NCBI GenBank assembly: GCA_031002005.1
Contig: CM061921.1
Location: 177,390,935-177,454,934 of the forward strand
Reading direction: 5' to 3'
Source: Vandiemenella viatica
Lineage: Eukaryota; Arthropoda; Insecta; Orthoptera; Morabidae
DNA length: 64,000 bases
The notes below the pieces were generated by a model. It ran no database searches. It had not been told where the DNA came from and was given only the letters and a program-made list of their open reading frames with translations. The position numbers and the translations under genes were made by a program. Shown one piece after another: positions 23,520-36,100 of this stretch. Position 1 is the stretch's first letter; each line of letters opens with the position of its first letter.

Positions 23520-24685
23520 TAGCCTCGTGGTAAGCGAGTTGTTTTCCTCATGTGTCTGTGTATATTTGTACTATGTTGTTTGGTGGAGGCTGTGCTCCTC
23601 ATATGGATGTTTACACCTTTTGGAGGATAGACATTAAAGTTGCAGTTAAAAGTGATACTTCTTCTTTGAGAAAGATAGGCTTTCTGCTTTGGGCCTATTA
23701 CAAGAGTTTCTCATATACTCTTTCTGTTCAGATTAATTTTGAGAAGATTTATACATTTTTGTATATTAGGGAATGTGGATAGCAAATTTGATGAAACAAG
23801 CCAAACTTTGTACCTTTTTGTAAAAGGAAATTACTAGAAATTTTTATATCAAGATACAAATATTGAACTTCAAATCTTAGTTTGTGACGTTTCATACATC
23901 TGACTTTTAAAAAAAGGAAGGGGTGTGGGGTATTGTGTAGTGCCTCACTAGATTTGCTTACATTACATATAATGTTGCTGTCAGTGTCGCACAATATTTT
24001 GACCATGTGACTGCTTATGGTGGCATGAGAGGCCTAAGACTCCTAGTGTGTTGAACACTGTACACTTTTTTAGTATGTGTTCATTTTTCACCAGGTATTT
24101 TTTTAAAGTGTCGCTTGCTTCAGTAGGATGAGAAAAAAGTGCCTTTTACCTTGCCATGTGACATTGGACTGATGTTTGATGTGAAGTGTCTTTCATCCCA
24201 TTACTATTTTTCTACACATTTTATTTGATTGAAATTTCCTAGTGAACAATTATTTTATAAGTTTTATACAAATATATTTTTGCAGTTATGTGAACAGATT
24301 TGTTCACCGGAAGTGCTCTTGACATATAGAAAATATACATTTTTTTCTCTGGTAATAATGTTAAATGTGTATAAAACACTGTCAGCTTGATTGACTGTAA
24401 TTAGTATTTAATTTTTTAAAAACAAGAATTCTATCTGCAGACATTGTAAATAATGTTTCTATTATATGTACAAAACTATATGATTAAAACAGTTCAGTAC
24501 ATATGTTGTTAGTATGCTATAGGCAGCCTTGTACTTAAATGTATTATGGGCTGGTATATTTATGCTGTTTTATGGCTCTTTTTATTTTTTTGGTAAAAGA
24601 TAGACATAGTTAATGTAAGTTACTCAACAGAGGACTGAGGATAAGATTTGAATTGGCAATGTGTCGTGATACATATCAGAAGTTC

Positions 24686-24691
24686 AATAAA
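24686..24691 (+). promoter_or_regulatory. AATAAA, candidate Notch poly(A) signal (proximal)
   Basis: AATAAA lies about 1.17 kb after the stop codon. It is followed within 30 bases by TGTAATATGTCTTGTG, a plausible GU-rich downstream element. Confidence 0.45.
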
Positions 24692-27046
24692 ATGTAATAT
24701 GTCTTGTGAATTGTAATTTAGTTACAGTTGGCATAGTTTTACTAAAATCATTCCAAAACATAGTATTAAAAATCTAAAGTTCACTTGGTTGTGTAACAAA
24801 AGTTTTTGGAGAAATGTGGCTTTACCTTTATGTCTTCTATTTCACAATTCATTTTGATTAGGATCCATCCCAATCCATCATATTTTTAAAAAAAGTCTGG
24901 TCAAAAACTTGAAACGTTAACACTTGTCTCATTAACTCTTCTGACATATCATATTCATAGCTCTTATAAAATGAAAACATTGATGTAATAACATAACAGT
25001 TAAATATTATTTAGTGATGCATCTGTTTGTTGTTCAGTCAACTTGTACAAATCTGATACTAGCCTCTGAAAACACGTAAGATTTGTGATTAAATATTTAT
25101 AATTCTGGTGTTTCATAGACACCTGTTATGTTTAGTACCAGATGGAAGAACAAAAATAACATGTAGCCTCAGTTTTCAGAAACAAGATCTGTTTTTTTGA
25201 ATTTTTGTTCAAATTACACCAGTCACTGGAAACGAGCATCAGTGATTTTTCTGTTCGCTTTACAGTATAAAAACACAGGCATCTATGAGTACCAAATTTC
25301 TTTGCCTGTAATCTATTAGTGTTTTCGTACTGAAATATTAAGAGAAATAAAAGAACATAAATAATGCTATAAAATAGTCTGCCTGATGAAATTATTTGTA
25401 AGCAATAATATTATTAGTGAAAAGTACAAGTTTTTGAATTGTCAGTGACTAACTTCGCAAGAGAATATTTTATAAAAACAATTCCATGATGTATTGTGAA
25501 CACAGTACAAAATATGTGCTGATTTGCCACAGTTTGTGTTGTAAGACCAGTATGACTTGTGTAGTGATTGCCACTTCTCAATGTTGTTAAACTATCTGAG
25601 ATATACTCTGCAACAAACTAATGGCAAAGTTCATTTATTGCTTTGCTCTCTTTAATTTCCAGTAATTTATTTTTACATTCATGTACTCATATGCCCATCT
25701 TTATAAGCCATATTCATGACAATTTGTTTTGCATGTTTCTAAGATAAGGTCACTAGCATTTGTGAAAGGATTTTGATCAAACCACAGCTTAAAGAGTGTA
25801 TTCTATGTCCTGTCAGTACGTTTGGCTGGTTATTTGAAGAAAGAATTTTAAAACTGAATTAAGTACTTCGGCATGTAGGCTTGTACTCACCTGACTTGCC
25901 CTAGATTAATTGCTGTTATCAAACAGTTTTAAGTAAAAAATTCCCCAAGCTTTATAATTGTAAAACTCCTTTCTTTTGTTCTATTATTCTGATTTACGCA
26001 ATCTGTTCTCTCGCTTGCTGTCTGGTAATTTTCAGAAACACAATGGCATTATTAAAATTAATTATGTAGGTTATTTCTTCCTTTATGGGAATAGACCAAT
26101 AAATTTAAATGCTAATAATGGCCAACAATATGAGTTCATTATTAAGCATTTCATGCAGGACAAAGAAAACTTTTAACTTGCAGAAAAAGTAGCACTGTTC
26201 TGACTTACATGTGGGTTATATCAAAGTGGAATACATTTTGGTTTTGACTTTTCAAATTTTATCATTTCAAAAATGTTATTATCGTATTATGGAAGCAATA
26301 GTTCCAATTTTACTCTTGGAAATACTAATATTCTTCTTTTTTATTGTATTTTGTGTAATATTTCTTCCCCTTGGCTGGTTCATTACAATCAGAAATATTT
26401 CAGTTAAAAATTATATTAAAATATTTATAATTGCCTTTTGTCATTACATTTGGAACAAGTAATCTTTTGTCCTTTTTGGATATATTTACAAAATCTGGAA
26501 ATAGTTATTACAGTCTAGTAGTAGCGACAGGAAAGAATCCATCACTAATTAAAGATGAGGTTAAAATTTTGATGAACAGTTATACAGGCTCAATTCATAT
26601 TGCTGCTAAACACTTCTATCCACTATCTATTGTAAATGGTGTTAAACAATGTAAAAGTAAAAAAATGCAAGCTGTTAAACAGATTTTTGCAAGGTTAGGA
26701 ACTTGATGAAATAAGGATGCTTGTATGTACAATCTGTGTGTAAGTGAAAACTTTTTCTTTCTTTTGTTCATACTGGAAGAATTACGTCTTTGTTTTTTGG
26801 TAAAAGTAATATTTTTTAAAATATTCAGCCTGAACATAGTGACACATTGCTGGTGTATGATACCATTTCATTACTCTATTGCATTTGTATTTAAAATTCT
26901 TGCAATGGAACTGATATTTGTTCATCAGTGACATTAGTGTTATTTTTTATCATGACATGCATTTTTGAATCTCATGCATTTGTAAATAATATTTGAAGCC
27001 TTATATGTCAAAAAGTGTAGGTATGTAGTTATAATATATTCTTCTC

Positions 27047-27052
27047 AATAAA
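27047..27052 (+). promoter_or_regulatory. AATAAA, candidate Notch poly(A) signal (distal)
   Basis: AATAAATGTGGTTT lies about 3.5 kb after the stop codon. If used it would give a long 3' UTR. Confidence 0.35.
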
Positions 27053-27070
27053 TGTGGTTTAAGTAAATTA

Positions 27071-27690
27071 ACAGAATTTTGTAGTTACTTCTCTTGTAAA
27101 CTGCTCAGAATTGAATCTTATTTAATTTACAATTGACTTCATTTAAACTTATTGATAACATTTTTACGACAGCCCTAAAGTTATCGTTTTGTGAATACTT
27201 CAAAATATTTTCTTTTCTCTCCCCTATCCTTGTTTTGTATTATTGCAATATCTTTATTAAAAAAGGTCATGTAGATCACATAAATTGACATTTATATCTA
27301 ATTTTTAAAAGAATTTTTTGTCCGATATTTTCATAAATTCTGTTTTTCAAAGCTTTCATTTGACAACTATTTTAAAAACGAAGGAAGAAAAGTATTTTAA
27401 CAAGCTATTATGCCGTGTGTAAATGACTGTGTTGTGGAGTAATACAGTTTGTAATTTTATGCACAGATAACCATTGTGACTACTGTGGGATTTGTATTTA
27501 TACTTGTTCAATTCTAGTGTGATAGTATCTTCATACTCAATACATGATTAGAGATTTCCTTGTAGTATGTAAACCTCTCATTTGTCTTTTTTAGTAAACT
27601 ATTCTGTATCTTAGCATTTGTGAATATATCAGAATATTTTAATCACATTATAGGAAACAGAATCAACTATGTGTAATGTTCAGATAGTCA
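27071..27690. other. Intergenic AT-rich sequence
   Basis: I see no gene, repeat family or RNA signature here. Confidence 0.6.
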
Positions 27691-27699
27691 TTCATTTGT

Positions 27700-28420
27700 T
27701 TTAACAAATCTGAATGCCCATATTATATAAAATGTTATCAAGCCTCCCACCGGGGATTGCATCAGTTTGATTTGACATTTCACAGTTACTCTCCGACTTC
27801 GCCTTCAGGTGAAATGTGTGGTTCCTGGTGTGACTGCTACTATATATCCCACCAATTGTGCCTTTTGCAAGAAACACAAGAGAAAGGCAAGGAAGCAAGA
27901 GACTGAATAACATGCATTTTACCATACCCTAGAGCAATTTTTGCAAAAATCTGCAGATAGTTAGACACAGTTGGCATGAACATGTTCTTCCATTCTCCCA
28001 GGAAGATAAGGGATTTACTATACAGTGTAAATGATGACTTAGGTGTCAGACAGCCTGTTACTTATTCCATCCCTGGCGAATGTATGCTCTGTGTTTCAGT
28101 GCTGTTCAGAAAATGTTCTGGGACAAGTGACGTAGTCTGCACTGTACATCATAGAGAACTTCGAGTGAACACAAATACTATCCCACACAAAAGGATATTG
28201 GGACAGCATGCTTATGGACGCCATAGAGATTTGTCTTGCAGATGACATTGTGAACAGATACACAGGGCAGTTCAGTGCAGTATGGCATCCAGTTATTAGT
28301 CAGTTAAGAGGGCAGAGACAGAACCATCAAGATTATTCTGGAAAGCACTCCAAACTCCAGCTAACCCCTTCACCATGTCAGAGGGCTGACAGCTGACCAG
28401 TACAGATAGATTCACAAGGT
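27700..28420 (+). mobile_element. Penelope-like element relic with GIY-YIG remnant
   Basis: On the plus strand the order is SPRKIRDLLYSVNDDLGVRQ, then TYSIPGECMLCVSV in the place of the Penelope VYxIPCxCGxxYIGQT motif, and later DAIEICLADDIVNRYTGQ with AVWHPVISQLRGQ. These match the C-terminal endonuclease of Penelope-like elements as I know it. The GIY-YIG tyrosines are lost and frames shift, so it is inactive. At 27780-27830 the opposite strand contains CTGAAGG...TGAAATG boxes, similar to Penelope terminal ribozyme-like motifs. Confidence 0.65.
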
Positions 28421-28681
28421 ACCTGATGAAATACCGTGTTTTTAGGACATAATCTGACTGTACATCTATGATGATTTAATTGCAGGAAACTAAGGCTTCT
28501 TGGTATTCATCTTGTGATAATGTTTATCATCCAACTTGCACCATCTTAGAAATGATTTACTTTTTTCTTGTCTACATTTTACTAATATGATGATGCAGTT
28601 ATTCTTTGATTGAATGATTGATTCAGCTGTTCGTATAAATCATATAAGCTAATTGAGTGTTATTCAGTATGTTACTACCGA

Positions 28682-28918
28682 ATGTGGTGGGTGAGTGGTT
28701 AACGCTCTGGCCTCACATTCGGGAGGACGTCGGTTTGAATCCCCATCCGGGCATCCAGATTTGGGTTTTCCATGGTTTCCCCAAATCACTCCAGGCAAAT
28801 GCTGGAATGCTTCCTTTAAAGGGCCATGGCCAAATTCCTTCCCATTCCTTGTCCCCAATCCCATCCTGCCTCTAATGACCTCGTCAACGAGGCGTAAAGC
28901 CATAATTTTAAAAAAAGT
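28682..28918 (+). mobile_element. SINE copy 2 (best-preserved)
   Basis: The tRNA-like head GGTGGGTGAGTGGTTAACGC carries an A box, and the B box is GGTTTGAATCC. The body has TTTGGGTTTTCCATGGTTTC and CCCCAAATCACTCCAGG, the tail CCTCGTCAACGAGGCGTAAA includes a short hairpin, and a short A run ends it. This copy best defines the family. Confidence 0.88.
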
Positions 28919-29740
28919 ATGTTACTTTACTTTAATATTTATGGAATTTTAGTTACTGGCTACAGCTTCAAACCTTTTAGAGTTCTCAAAACTGTCAGGG
29001 TTTACCTGTTTCTTTAAATATTAACTTATTTCTTTATTAGTAAAAAATGTTTTTACGGGTAAATTCTGATGGCAAAATTTATACATTATGAGCCAGAGAT
29101 TCTGTACTAAAATCCATACTATATTTTGAAATGTTTCTTAGAAGTTGTAAATAAGCTTTCAATGATTATTTCGAAAGCTTGGAATCACCAGTCATACATT
29201 ACTACCCAACATTACCTGAACAGTGGCTATTTCAATGAATGTTTGCATTTTCCATGTAGCTGAGCTACACATGGCTTCATAATTTGTTGAAGTACTGTAG
29301 AGTGTTCTAATTTCTTTAACTAAGTAAGTCAATTCTGTATTAAATTCCTTATATTGTTAATTCTAATGACCATGAAAAAATTAATGCTTTCTTAAACTGA
29401 AGATACCATTTTAATTGACTTAGGTAACAAAGAGTTTTTCTGATTGAAATCAGAGCTAAAGAGACCATATTGATAGTTTATAATGTGTTTTTTGAGATTT
29501 TTAATTACTGAAATTCATATGTTGCCAAAATCACAGTGAAAATGTATAAAATTGAATATGTTCAGTTCATTCATCATCCTGATATACTTGCTCTAATTTT
29601 TTACTGAACTCAAAATACATGGAAAACACTATCACAAGTCAAAACTTTCACTTATAAACTCAACAGATGCTAATTAATCAATTTTTAATGCGTGCTGTAG
29701 CTCTAAACACCACTACTTCCACACTTAAAATCAAATGTCT
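28919..29740. other. Intergenic AT-rich sequence
   Basis: No gene or repeat family is recognised. Confidence 0.6.
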
Positions 29741-29969
29741 CGGAAAAATCCAGTACTACACTTTCATCTTGACCTCCCTTGTCCATTTCATGTGAAATAT
29801 CTTGCACATAGCCCACTATATGAGATTCACATGAATATCCATAGCTGAACCCATTTTACTGGTTTGAAAACCAGCTTGTTTGCATGTCAATCTCTCCATT
29901 AGCTTACCTAACAGGACTGTTATTGTCAACACTATTTGTCTCACTTCCTTAATGGTTGGGTACCAGTAC

Positions 29970-30010
<41 letters not shown>

Positions 30011-30720
30011 CCCTCTAGTAAGCAGCAAGTCTCTAGAGTCAATCTAACTAATATTTCAAGGCATGGTACATTATTGTATCCTCCTATTTTTAATACTTCT
30101 GCATTAATATTATCAACACTGGCCCATTTGTGCCTTTTTGTTATTCTTATTTCCTTCATAATATTCTGATGACCTATTTCTAATTTTTTTAATCTGCTCA
30201 TTTGTACTTGGATAGTAAAAAGCTCCTTATCTATTTTTCCCTCTCCTGTTTCTTAATGACAGTCTGTAATGGTCTCATTGAACCAATTTCTTGGTATTTC
30301 TGCATATTTTTTTTTTCCAAATCTGTGTTAACTTTTTCTTCCTTATCCATGGTATTCTGTATACTTTCTCTTCCTCTCACTTTTCTCACATACAAATTTT
30401 GAGATTCATCATTAAGTGGTCCCCATGCAACCATATTATTCTTCAGAATCCTGACCTTAGCGTCCCTCTTTGCATTTATTATTTCTTTGTTTAGCTGTTT
30501 TAAGTGTTTCCTATTGCCTTTGGTCTGTAAACTCTGTTGCATTCTTATCTTAACAACATCATTAGCCTTCTCACATTTTTAATAAAGTAAATATGTTTCT
30601 CTTATTTTCTGTTTTAGAAAAATATTTCTTCCCTACTCTTAATATTTTCTTTGAATTTTATCACTTCCTCTCCTCTGTACTGTTGCTTTTCTTCCACATA
30701 CTGAACCTTTCTTCAAATAT
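29741..30720 (-). mobile_element. LINE relic interrupted by a 39-nt T tract
   Basis: The minus strand contains KKLEIGHQNIMKEIRITKRH, WASVDNINAEVLKIGG (the DNI-AEVLK motif before the polymerase) and LMERLTCKQAGFQTSKMG, in broken frames. A tract of T at 29972-30010 (A on the element strand) splits the blocks and may mark a second insertion's tail. It is non-functional and of unassigned clade. Confidence 0.6.
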
Positions 30721-32100
30721 CTCTTTGATTAAAAAATGTGCACCTTTTCATAATTATATTACAAAATTATAATGTAGTAAGGAATAACAGCAATTGATAT
30801 TTTTTTGTGGCATTCTCACAGCACAGTGATTATGGTATACTACCAGTAACAAATGATATCTCTTATCAAGATGCCCAGCATTTTGTATCAAATCCAGAAG
30901 TATTGTAATTCAGATTAAAAAAATCCTGGGTATAGAAATGAAAACAATATAAAACATAAATGAACGCAGTTTTTCTCGACGTTGTTTATTTATGAATGTT
31001 TCTCGGGTAACATTCATAAATATAAAACGTTCCATATATTGCTTAAATAGTAAAAACTGCTCAGAAATGTACATTTCAAAGGGTTTTAATAAAACATAGT
31101 TATTTCATTCTAAACATATTTCTAATACTTTTTGCTCTGGTTGGTCAAGAGTGTTGGCTTTATACCCAAACCATCCGGCGGGACACCCGAGAAGATTTTG
31201 TTACCTATAGAAAACTCATGAAATTGGTATTTGTTTTTGAAGTGGTTTGCAGCACCATCTGAAATGCATATATTTCACTTCGTTGAAAATTTTCAGTACG
31301 TAGATATTTGATATTTGATACAACTATGAGGAAACAAACTACTTGCTTGAAACTTTGGCTAAATGAATTTACATCCAGTATCCTGATTTGTACTGTAAGA
31401 TTGGATTGTTACTCATTTCAGTACTCTGAAACGGATTGTGTCTGACTTTAGCATCACTTCAGCGTACAACAGGTTAATATCTCAATACATGTAGAAACCA
31501 GTAGTTATAAATTAAATCTTGATTGCGTTACTATTCCGCAAACGAATAGGAAATTAATCCAATAATATTTTGGTTGAATGATGGATTAGAAACTGTATTG
31601 TTTCATTGATGGAATTTGACTGATCTATTAACTTCAAAAAATTTTGAGCTTCACTTTTAAAAATGTTTATCAGTAATGTTTAGATGCAATTACAAATCAT
31701 ATATTTACATTAATTCATTGCCGAACGAATTGGATGAGGGGTAACGTTCATCAGTGACATTAGACAGTACTCAATACATATTCACGATCCAGCCATCAAA
31801 ATGTCGGTTTAAATAAAAAAAATCCGAAATTGCTCAAAGGAATTAGAATTGCCCCTTCTGATGGACCGTGGTCGGTTTTCTTTCTTTTTTCTTTTTTTTT
31901 TTTTTTTTTGTTGTTGTTTAAAAACCAATCTTTTCCGAGCCATTGCAATAATAATGACTTTACTAAAGAATAACAACGAAATTGAATTTGGATTGCTTAA
32001 TAGATACATGCAGACATGTGTAGCTTTTGCTTCTCATTAAGTGTATAATATGTTTTCACTGTCCCAGTGTACAGGCAACACAAGAAAAACGCTCGTAAAA
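30721..32100. other. Intergenic sequence, little recognised
   Basis: AT-rich. A palindrome (TATGAATGTTTCTCGGGTAACATTCATA type) sits near 30990-31018, and CACCCGAGAAGATTTTG at about 31186 echoes the repeat family of 4690-4820. A pyrimidine-rich T tract lies at about 31878-31910. No gene is seen. Confidence 0.5.
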
Positions 32101-32102
32101 CC

Positions 32103-32205
32103 ACTTTTGCCCGCGGCATGACTCGAACCGTGGAACCGCGAGACAACGCACTAGCTTCCGGGATCAGCATGGCATCCGCGAATCTGAGCCACTTACAGTA
32201 CCATC
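32103..32205 (-). repeat. tRNA-derived sequence (A and B boxes), pseudogene or SINE head
   Basis: Read on the minus strand: TGGCTCAGATTCGCGG (A-box-like), then about 45 nt, then a perfect B box GGTTCGAGTC followed by ATGCCGCGGGC. The spacing fits a class II (Ser/Leu-like) tRNA fold, but the acceptor stem does not close, so I do not call a tRNA gene. Confidence 0.5.
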
Positions 32206-32853
32206 CTCTCTGGATTACCAGAGACAGAAGCTAAGGTAAACAACAACTTATAACCAACCTGGCATTATTTTTCCTCGTTCCTCAAATTTCCTGTTTCTTT
32301 CTTGCAATTTCAGATTTCGCTAAATAAGGTTATCCTGTCATTATATTGAGGATATACATCAATTATATCATTACTGATCACTAGTAGGAGCAGCATTTTG
32401 TTAAATACGGAATCTCCTATTCGCATGTTATTCGTCAATGATGATTTTTTGTTTTCGTAAGAATAACTACTCACATTTTCAATTCTGATTTGCTTGCTAA
32501 TACCACTGTGTCCAACAGGAACATTAGCTACAAAAACTGCACATTAGTTTGATTTAGGTCCTTGGTTATTTTTAAACAGCCATCATTACCCCAATCATCA
32601 ATTTCCCGCCTTTGCCATCAGCACTAGAAAAAAAATTGGTAATGTTGAGTGGCACAAATTGTAATGGTTAAATTAAATATATCGGAAAACTGGCTTTCAG
32701 TTCCTACTCACGCATGCTGCGTTGACGCTTTCTCATTTCAGCCAAAACATTAATTTTATGATTCTTTTCCACTGTTCCAATTGACCACGAAACATATATA
32801 ATTTTACTTATATGATATGTATTTTGCAACAAGTGAAAAGGAGATAAAGAATG

Positions 32854-32925
32854 AAAAAAAAAAAGATTGACAGAATGTGGGCTTGAACCGAGAACCAGCA
32901 CGTTTACAGCCCAGCGCGTTACCAC
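32854..32925 (-). tRNA. tRNA-like 3' part, 5' end missing, with T-run terminator
   Basis: The minus strand starts in a D-loop-like GTGGTAACGCGC, has a B box GGTTCAAGCCC, and ends in a run of 11 T (plus-strand A at 32854-32864), like a pol III terminator. The first 15 or so nucleotides of a tRNA are absent; ten A residues sit in their place (plus-strand T at 32926-32935). The stems are degenerate, so the identity cannot be assigned. Confidence 0.45.
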
Positions 32926-32936
32926 TTTTTTTTTTC

Positions 32937-32994
32937 CGACCGTGACAGGACTCGAACCTGCAATCTTCGGATCCGAAGTCCGACGACTTATCCA
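32937..32994 (-). tRNA. tRNA-Arg(UCG)-like 3' part, broken in the D loop by a LINE
   Basis: The minus strand reads ATGGATAAGTCGTCGG, the anticodon arm GACTTCGGATCC with anticodon TCG, and GGTTCGAGTCCTGTCACGG followed by TCG. This matches the canonical animal tRNA-Arg(UCG) from about position 16 to the discriminator base, with few differences. The first 15 or so nucleotides are replaced by the A tail of the LINE at 32995. The anticodon stem has a mismatch change relative to the consensus I remember, so it may already have been a pseudogene. Confidence 0.7.
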
Positions 32995-33134
32995 TTTTTT
33001 TTTTTTTTATTGTTTCACTTTCACATAATGTTACAGTAAAATAATACATTTTCTAGTCATTACAAAATGTAGCGTAAAAAAAAAGGAAAGTATTTGAATT
33101 TCAATATAATAATAGTTGGATTACAATCATTTCC

Positions 33135-36100
33135 TTAAAAAGGCATTATGTTATTCAGGTAGTTAGCATAGTTTTCTTTGTAGTATCGATACGACGTAGC
33201 TCGTTTGTTTTCTGTTACTAAATAATACCAGTATTCTTGTAGATTGGCTCTTTCTTTGTTGTGTATTATGTAATGGACATATTTTGCTAAGAGCCAGCAT
33301 GTTGCGTTGTTCTTCTGTTTTGGGTAAGAACTAAATTCAGGTGTAATTATATCTTCGATTTTAAATGCTGTGTCGGAAGTTCTGTTGAGCACTCCTAGTT
33401 TCCACCTCGTCCACTTCCAGATCGGTGGTACGATGCAGCCAGTCAGTCTGTGCTCTATCGTATCTTGGAGGTTGCATTTAACACAGTTGGGTGAATGAGC
33501 GAGGTGAATGGTATATAGACGACTGTTTGTTGTTACACAACGATTAATTACTCTGTACCATGTGGATCTTACTTGTGATTGTAGGTTTTCGTTTTGGACG
33601 TTCTTCCATATGTTCTTCCAGTTAACCGTTGGGTTTTTTCGTTCTATATTACTATGATATCTATTGTCCATCAACAGGTTGTATATCTCTTTGTTATTTG
33701 TGGCAGATATATTTCGAATCTTGTTATGTATGTAACTGTACTCAATAATAAATGTCCGGAATTGCATCAGCGTCTGGTTGATGTGACGTATGTCGATCGG
33801 TGGTTCTGTACTGGCGGGTAGTAGTTGATTTATTAGATATGCAGTTATGCTGTCTGGATATTTATGCCAGTTCCGTAACATGTCTTTTATAAATATAGCA
33901 AGAGATTTATATTTAACATCTTGTAGCTCGAGACCTCCTTTGCTGAGGGGTAGAGTCAGGGTTTTAAACTTTATTTTAAATATTTCCCCTTGCTGTACAA
34001 ACCATCCTATTGCCGACTCTATATTCTTTGATATCTCGTTGGGAATGGGCAAGATGTGTGAAGTGTACCATGCCTTTGATAGTGCAATGGAATTTACAAA
34101 TCTCATCTTTTGAATCATGTTCAATTCTCTTATTTTGTTGTTGTTGAGTAATGCTCTGACAGAGTGCAGTATTTCTTTCCAGTTTAGCACCATCATTCTC
34201 TGAATGCTGGGAGTGAAGTCAATGCCAAGTATTCTCATCTTCTTCACTTCTGCCCATTTAGATCTCATTTCGTTAATACCTCGCCCAATGTTCATTACTT
34301 TTGTTTTCTTATTGTTGATTATTGCGCCCGACGCTTTACAGTATGATTCCAGTATATTTTCCACGATTTTTAGCTCATTATTGTCTTTTATCAACACGGT
34401 GACGTCATCTGCATATACTCGGGTGGTAATTTTTTTCCCATTTATGATGATTCCTTCCAGGTGGCGGTTCAAACATATTATTAGTGGTTCTATTGCGAGA
34501 GCAAATAAGTCCATAGACAGAGGGTATCCCTGTCTAACTGATCTGTTTATTTCTATTTGCTTAGATAATCTTCCATTGATCAGCATTCGTGATGTTGCAC
34601 CTCCTAAGATACTTTTTAATAATTTTATGAAGGTACTATTGTAGCCCATGGTTTTTAGTGTTCTGTAGATGTGCTCATGACTAACCATATCAAACGCTTT
34701 TTGGAAGTCTACGGAGAGGACTGCTACTCGACATTTTGCTGCCTCCACTGCAGTCATGGTGTCTCTGATGTCCATTAGCGTGTGTATTATCGACCGTGAT
34801 TTTCCAGTACACGCTTGGTGTTCGCCAATTACTTTCTTGATATTGCTTCTTATTCTGATTGCTATTATTCTGGTAAAAAGTTTTTAGTCGGTGTTTAACA
34901 AAGAAAGTGGCCTAAATTCATTGGCGTTGATAGGTTTAAGGCACTTAGGGATTAACACTATCAGGCCTTCCTTGAATTCTTTCGGGATTGTCACCATTTT
35001 TAATATTTCATTGAAGATATCCGTCAGTGGTTCCTTGATTTCATTCCAAAACGTCGCATAAAACTCTACTGGAATGCCGTCTATACCGGGGCTTTTGTTT
35101 CTTTTGCTCTTCTTTATTGAACTCCATATTTCTTCTACGGAGATGTCTTCAAGGAGAAGTTGGTTGTCTTCTTCAGTGATTGTATTATCTACATGTTCCA
35201 ATATTTTCTCCGATTCGAGCGTGTTAAGTTCTTTTCTACTGTAGAGCTCCGTATAATATCTATGGAGGTATTCTGTTATTTGTTGCTGGTCTGCCAGTAG
35301 CACATTTGATTCAGATTTCAGTTTAGTAATGGTCTTTGCTTTCCCCTTTCGTTGTTCTGCTAATACATGGTATACGGACGCCATTTCACGGTTCTTTAGC
35401 GTTTGAGTAGTAATGTCTTTGGATCTAATTTTTAGACCTTCTAACTGATTCCTTTTAATCTCTGTTATTTTCGCCTTTATTTTCCTGATTTTTTGAATGT
35501 TCTTCATAGCAGTCATATGATCAGTGTAGAGGTCTCTTAAACATCGGTAATAAAATTCTTTAGTATCGTCTTGCCATTTTTTCTGGACACGAGAGTAATT
35601 TTTTAGGCTGTACTGGATCCTTGGTTTGAAGCAGTGCGTCCACCATGAAATTTTGTTTGCATAATTGTCAGTTTTACTCAATGCTGTTTGGATTTGGGCA
35701 CGGACCTCATTTTTAAGGTTGTCACATTTCAGGATTGAAGTATTTAATTTCCAGCATCCTGGGTGTTTATATATCAGTTGTCTTGGTAGGCTTATTTTTA
35801 TTTGTACAGCATGATGATCTGAGAAGTGAATTGGCCAGATCTCTATATTTTGTATTTGATCATGCAGCGTTTCAGTGATGTAGAATCTGTCCAATCTGCT
35901 TGCTGAGGTGTTGGATAAAAAGGTGAAACCTGTTTTAGATGGATATTTCTTTTCCCAAACATCTATTAGACGTAATTTATTTACTATCTCTTTTAATTCA
36001 TTACAGGAGTTGTAGTTGGGTATTTGATCAGCTGGTTTCAAAATGCAGTTGAAGTCACCTCCTATTATTCTCTTTGTCTTATGATTGCGTAGTAGGTACG

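Larger units (their letters stand above)
23520..27070 (+). other. Probable Notch 3' UTR and downstream flank
   Basis: This AT-rich sequence after the stop codon contains many short open stretches without any family signature. Candidate poly(A) signals occur at 24686, 25346 and 27047. Which one is used cannot be told from sequence. No gene is recognised here. Confidence 0.55.

Noticed and set aside
25976..26931. Several 60-90 codon open stretches downstream of Notch
   Set aside because: Composition (Phe, Ile, Lys, Leu) is what random AT-rich DNA gives; no motif, no start context or splice structure.
29816..30201. Poly-Lys proteins encoded across the T tract
   Set aside because: Artefact of translating a homopolymer inside a LINE relic.
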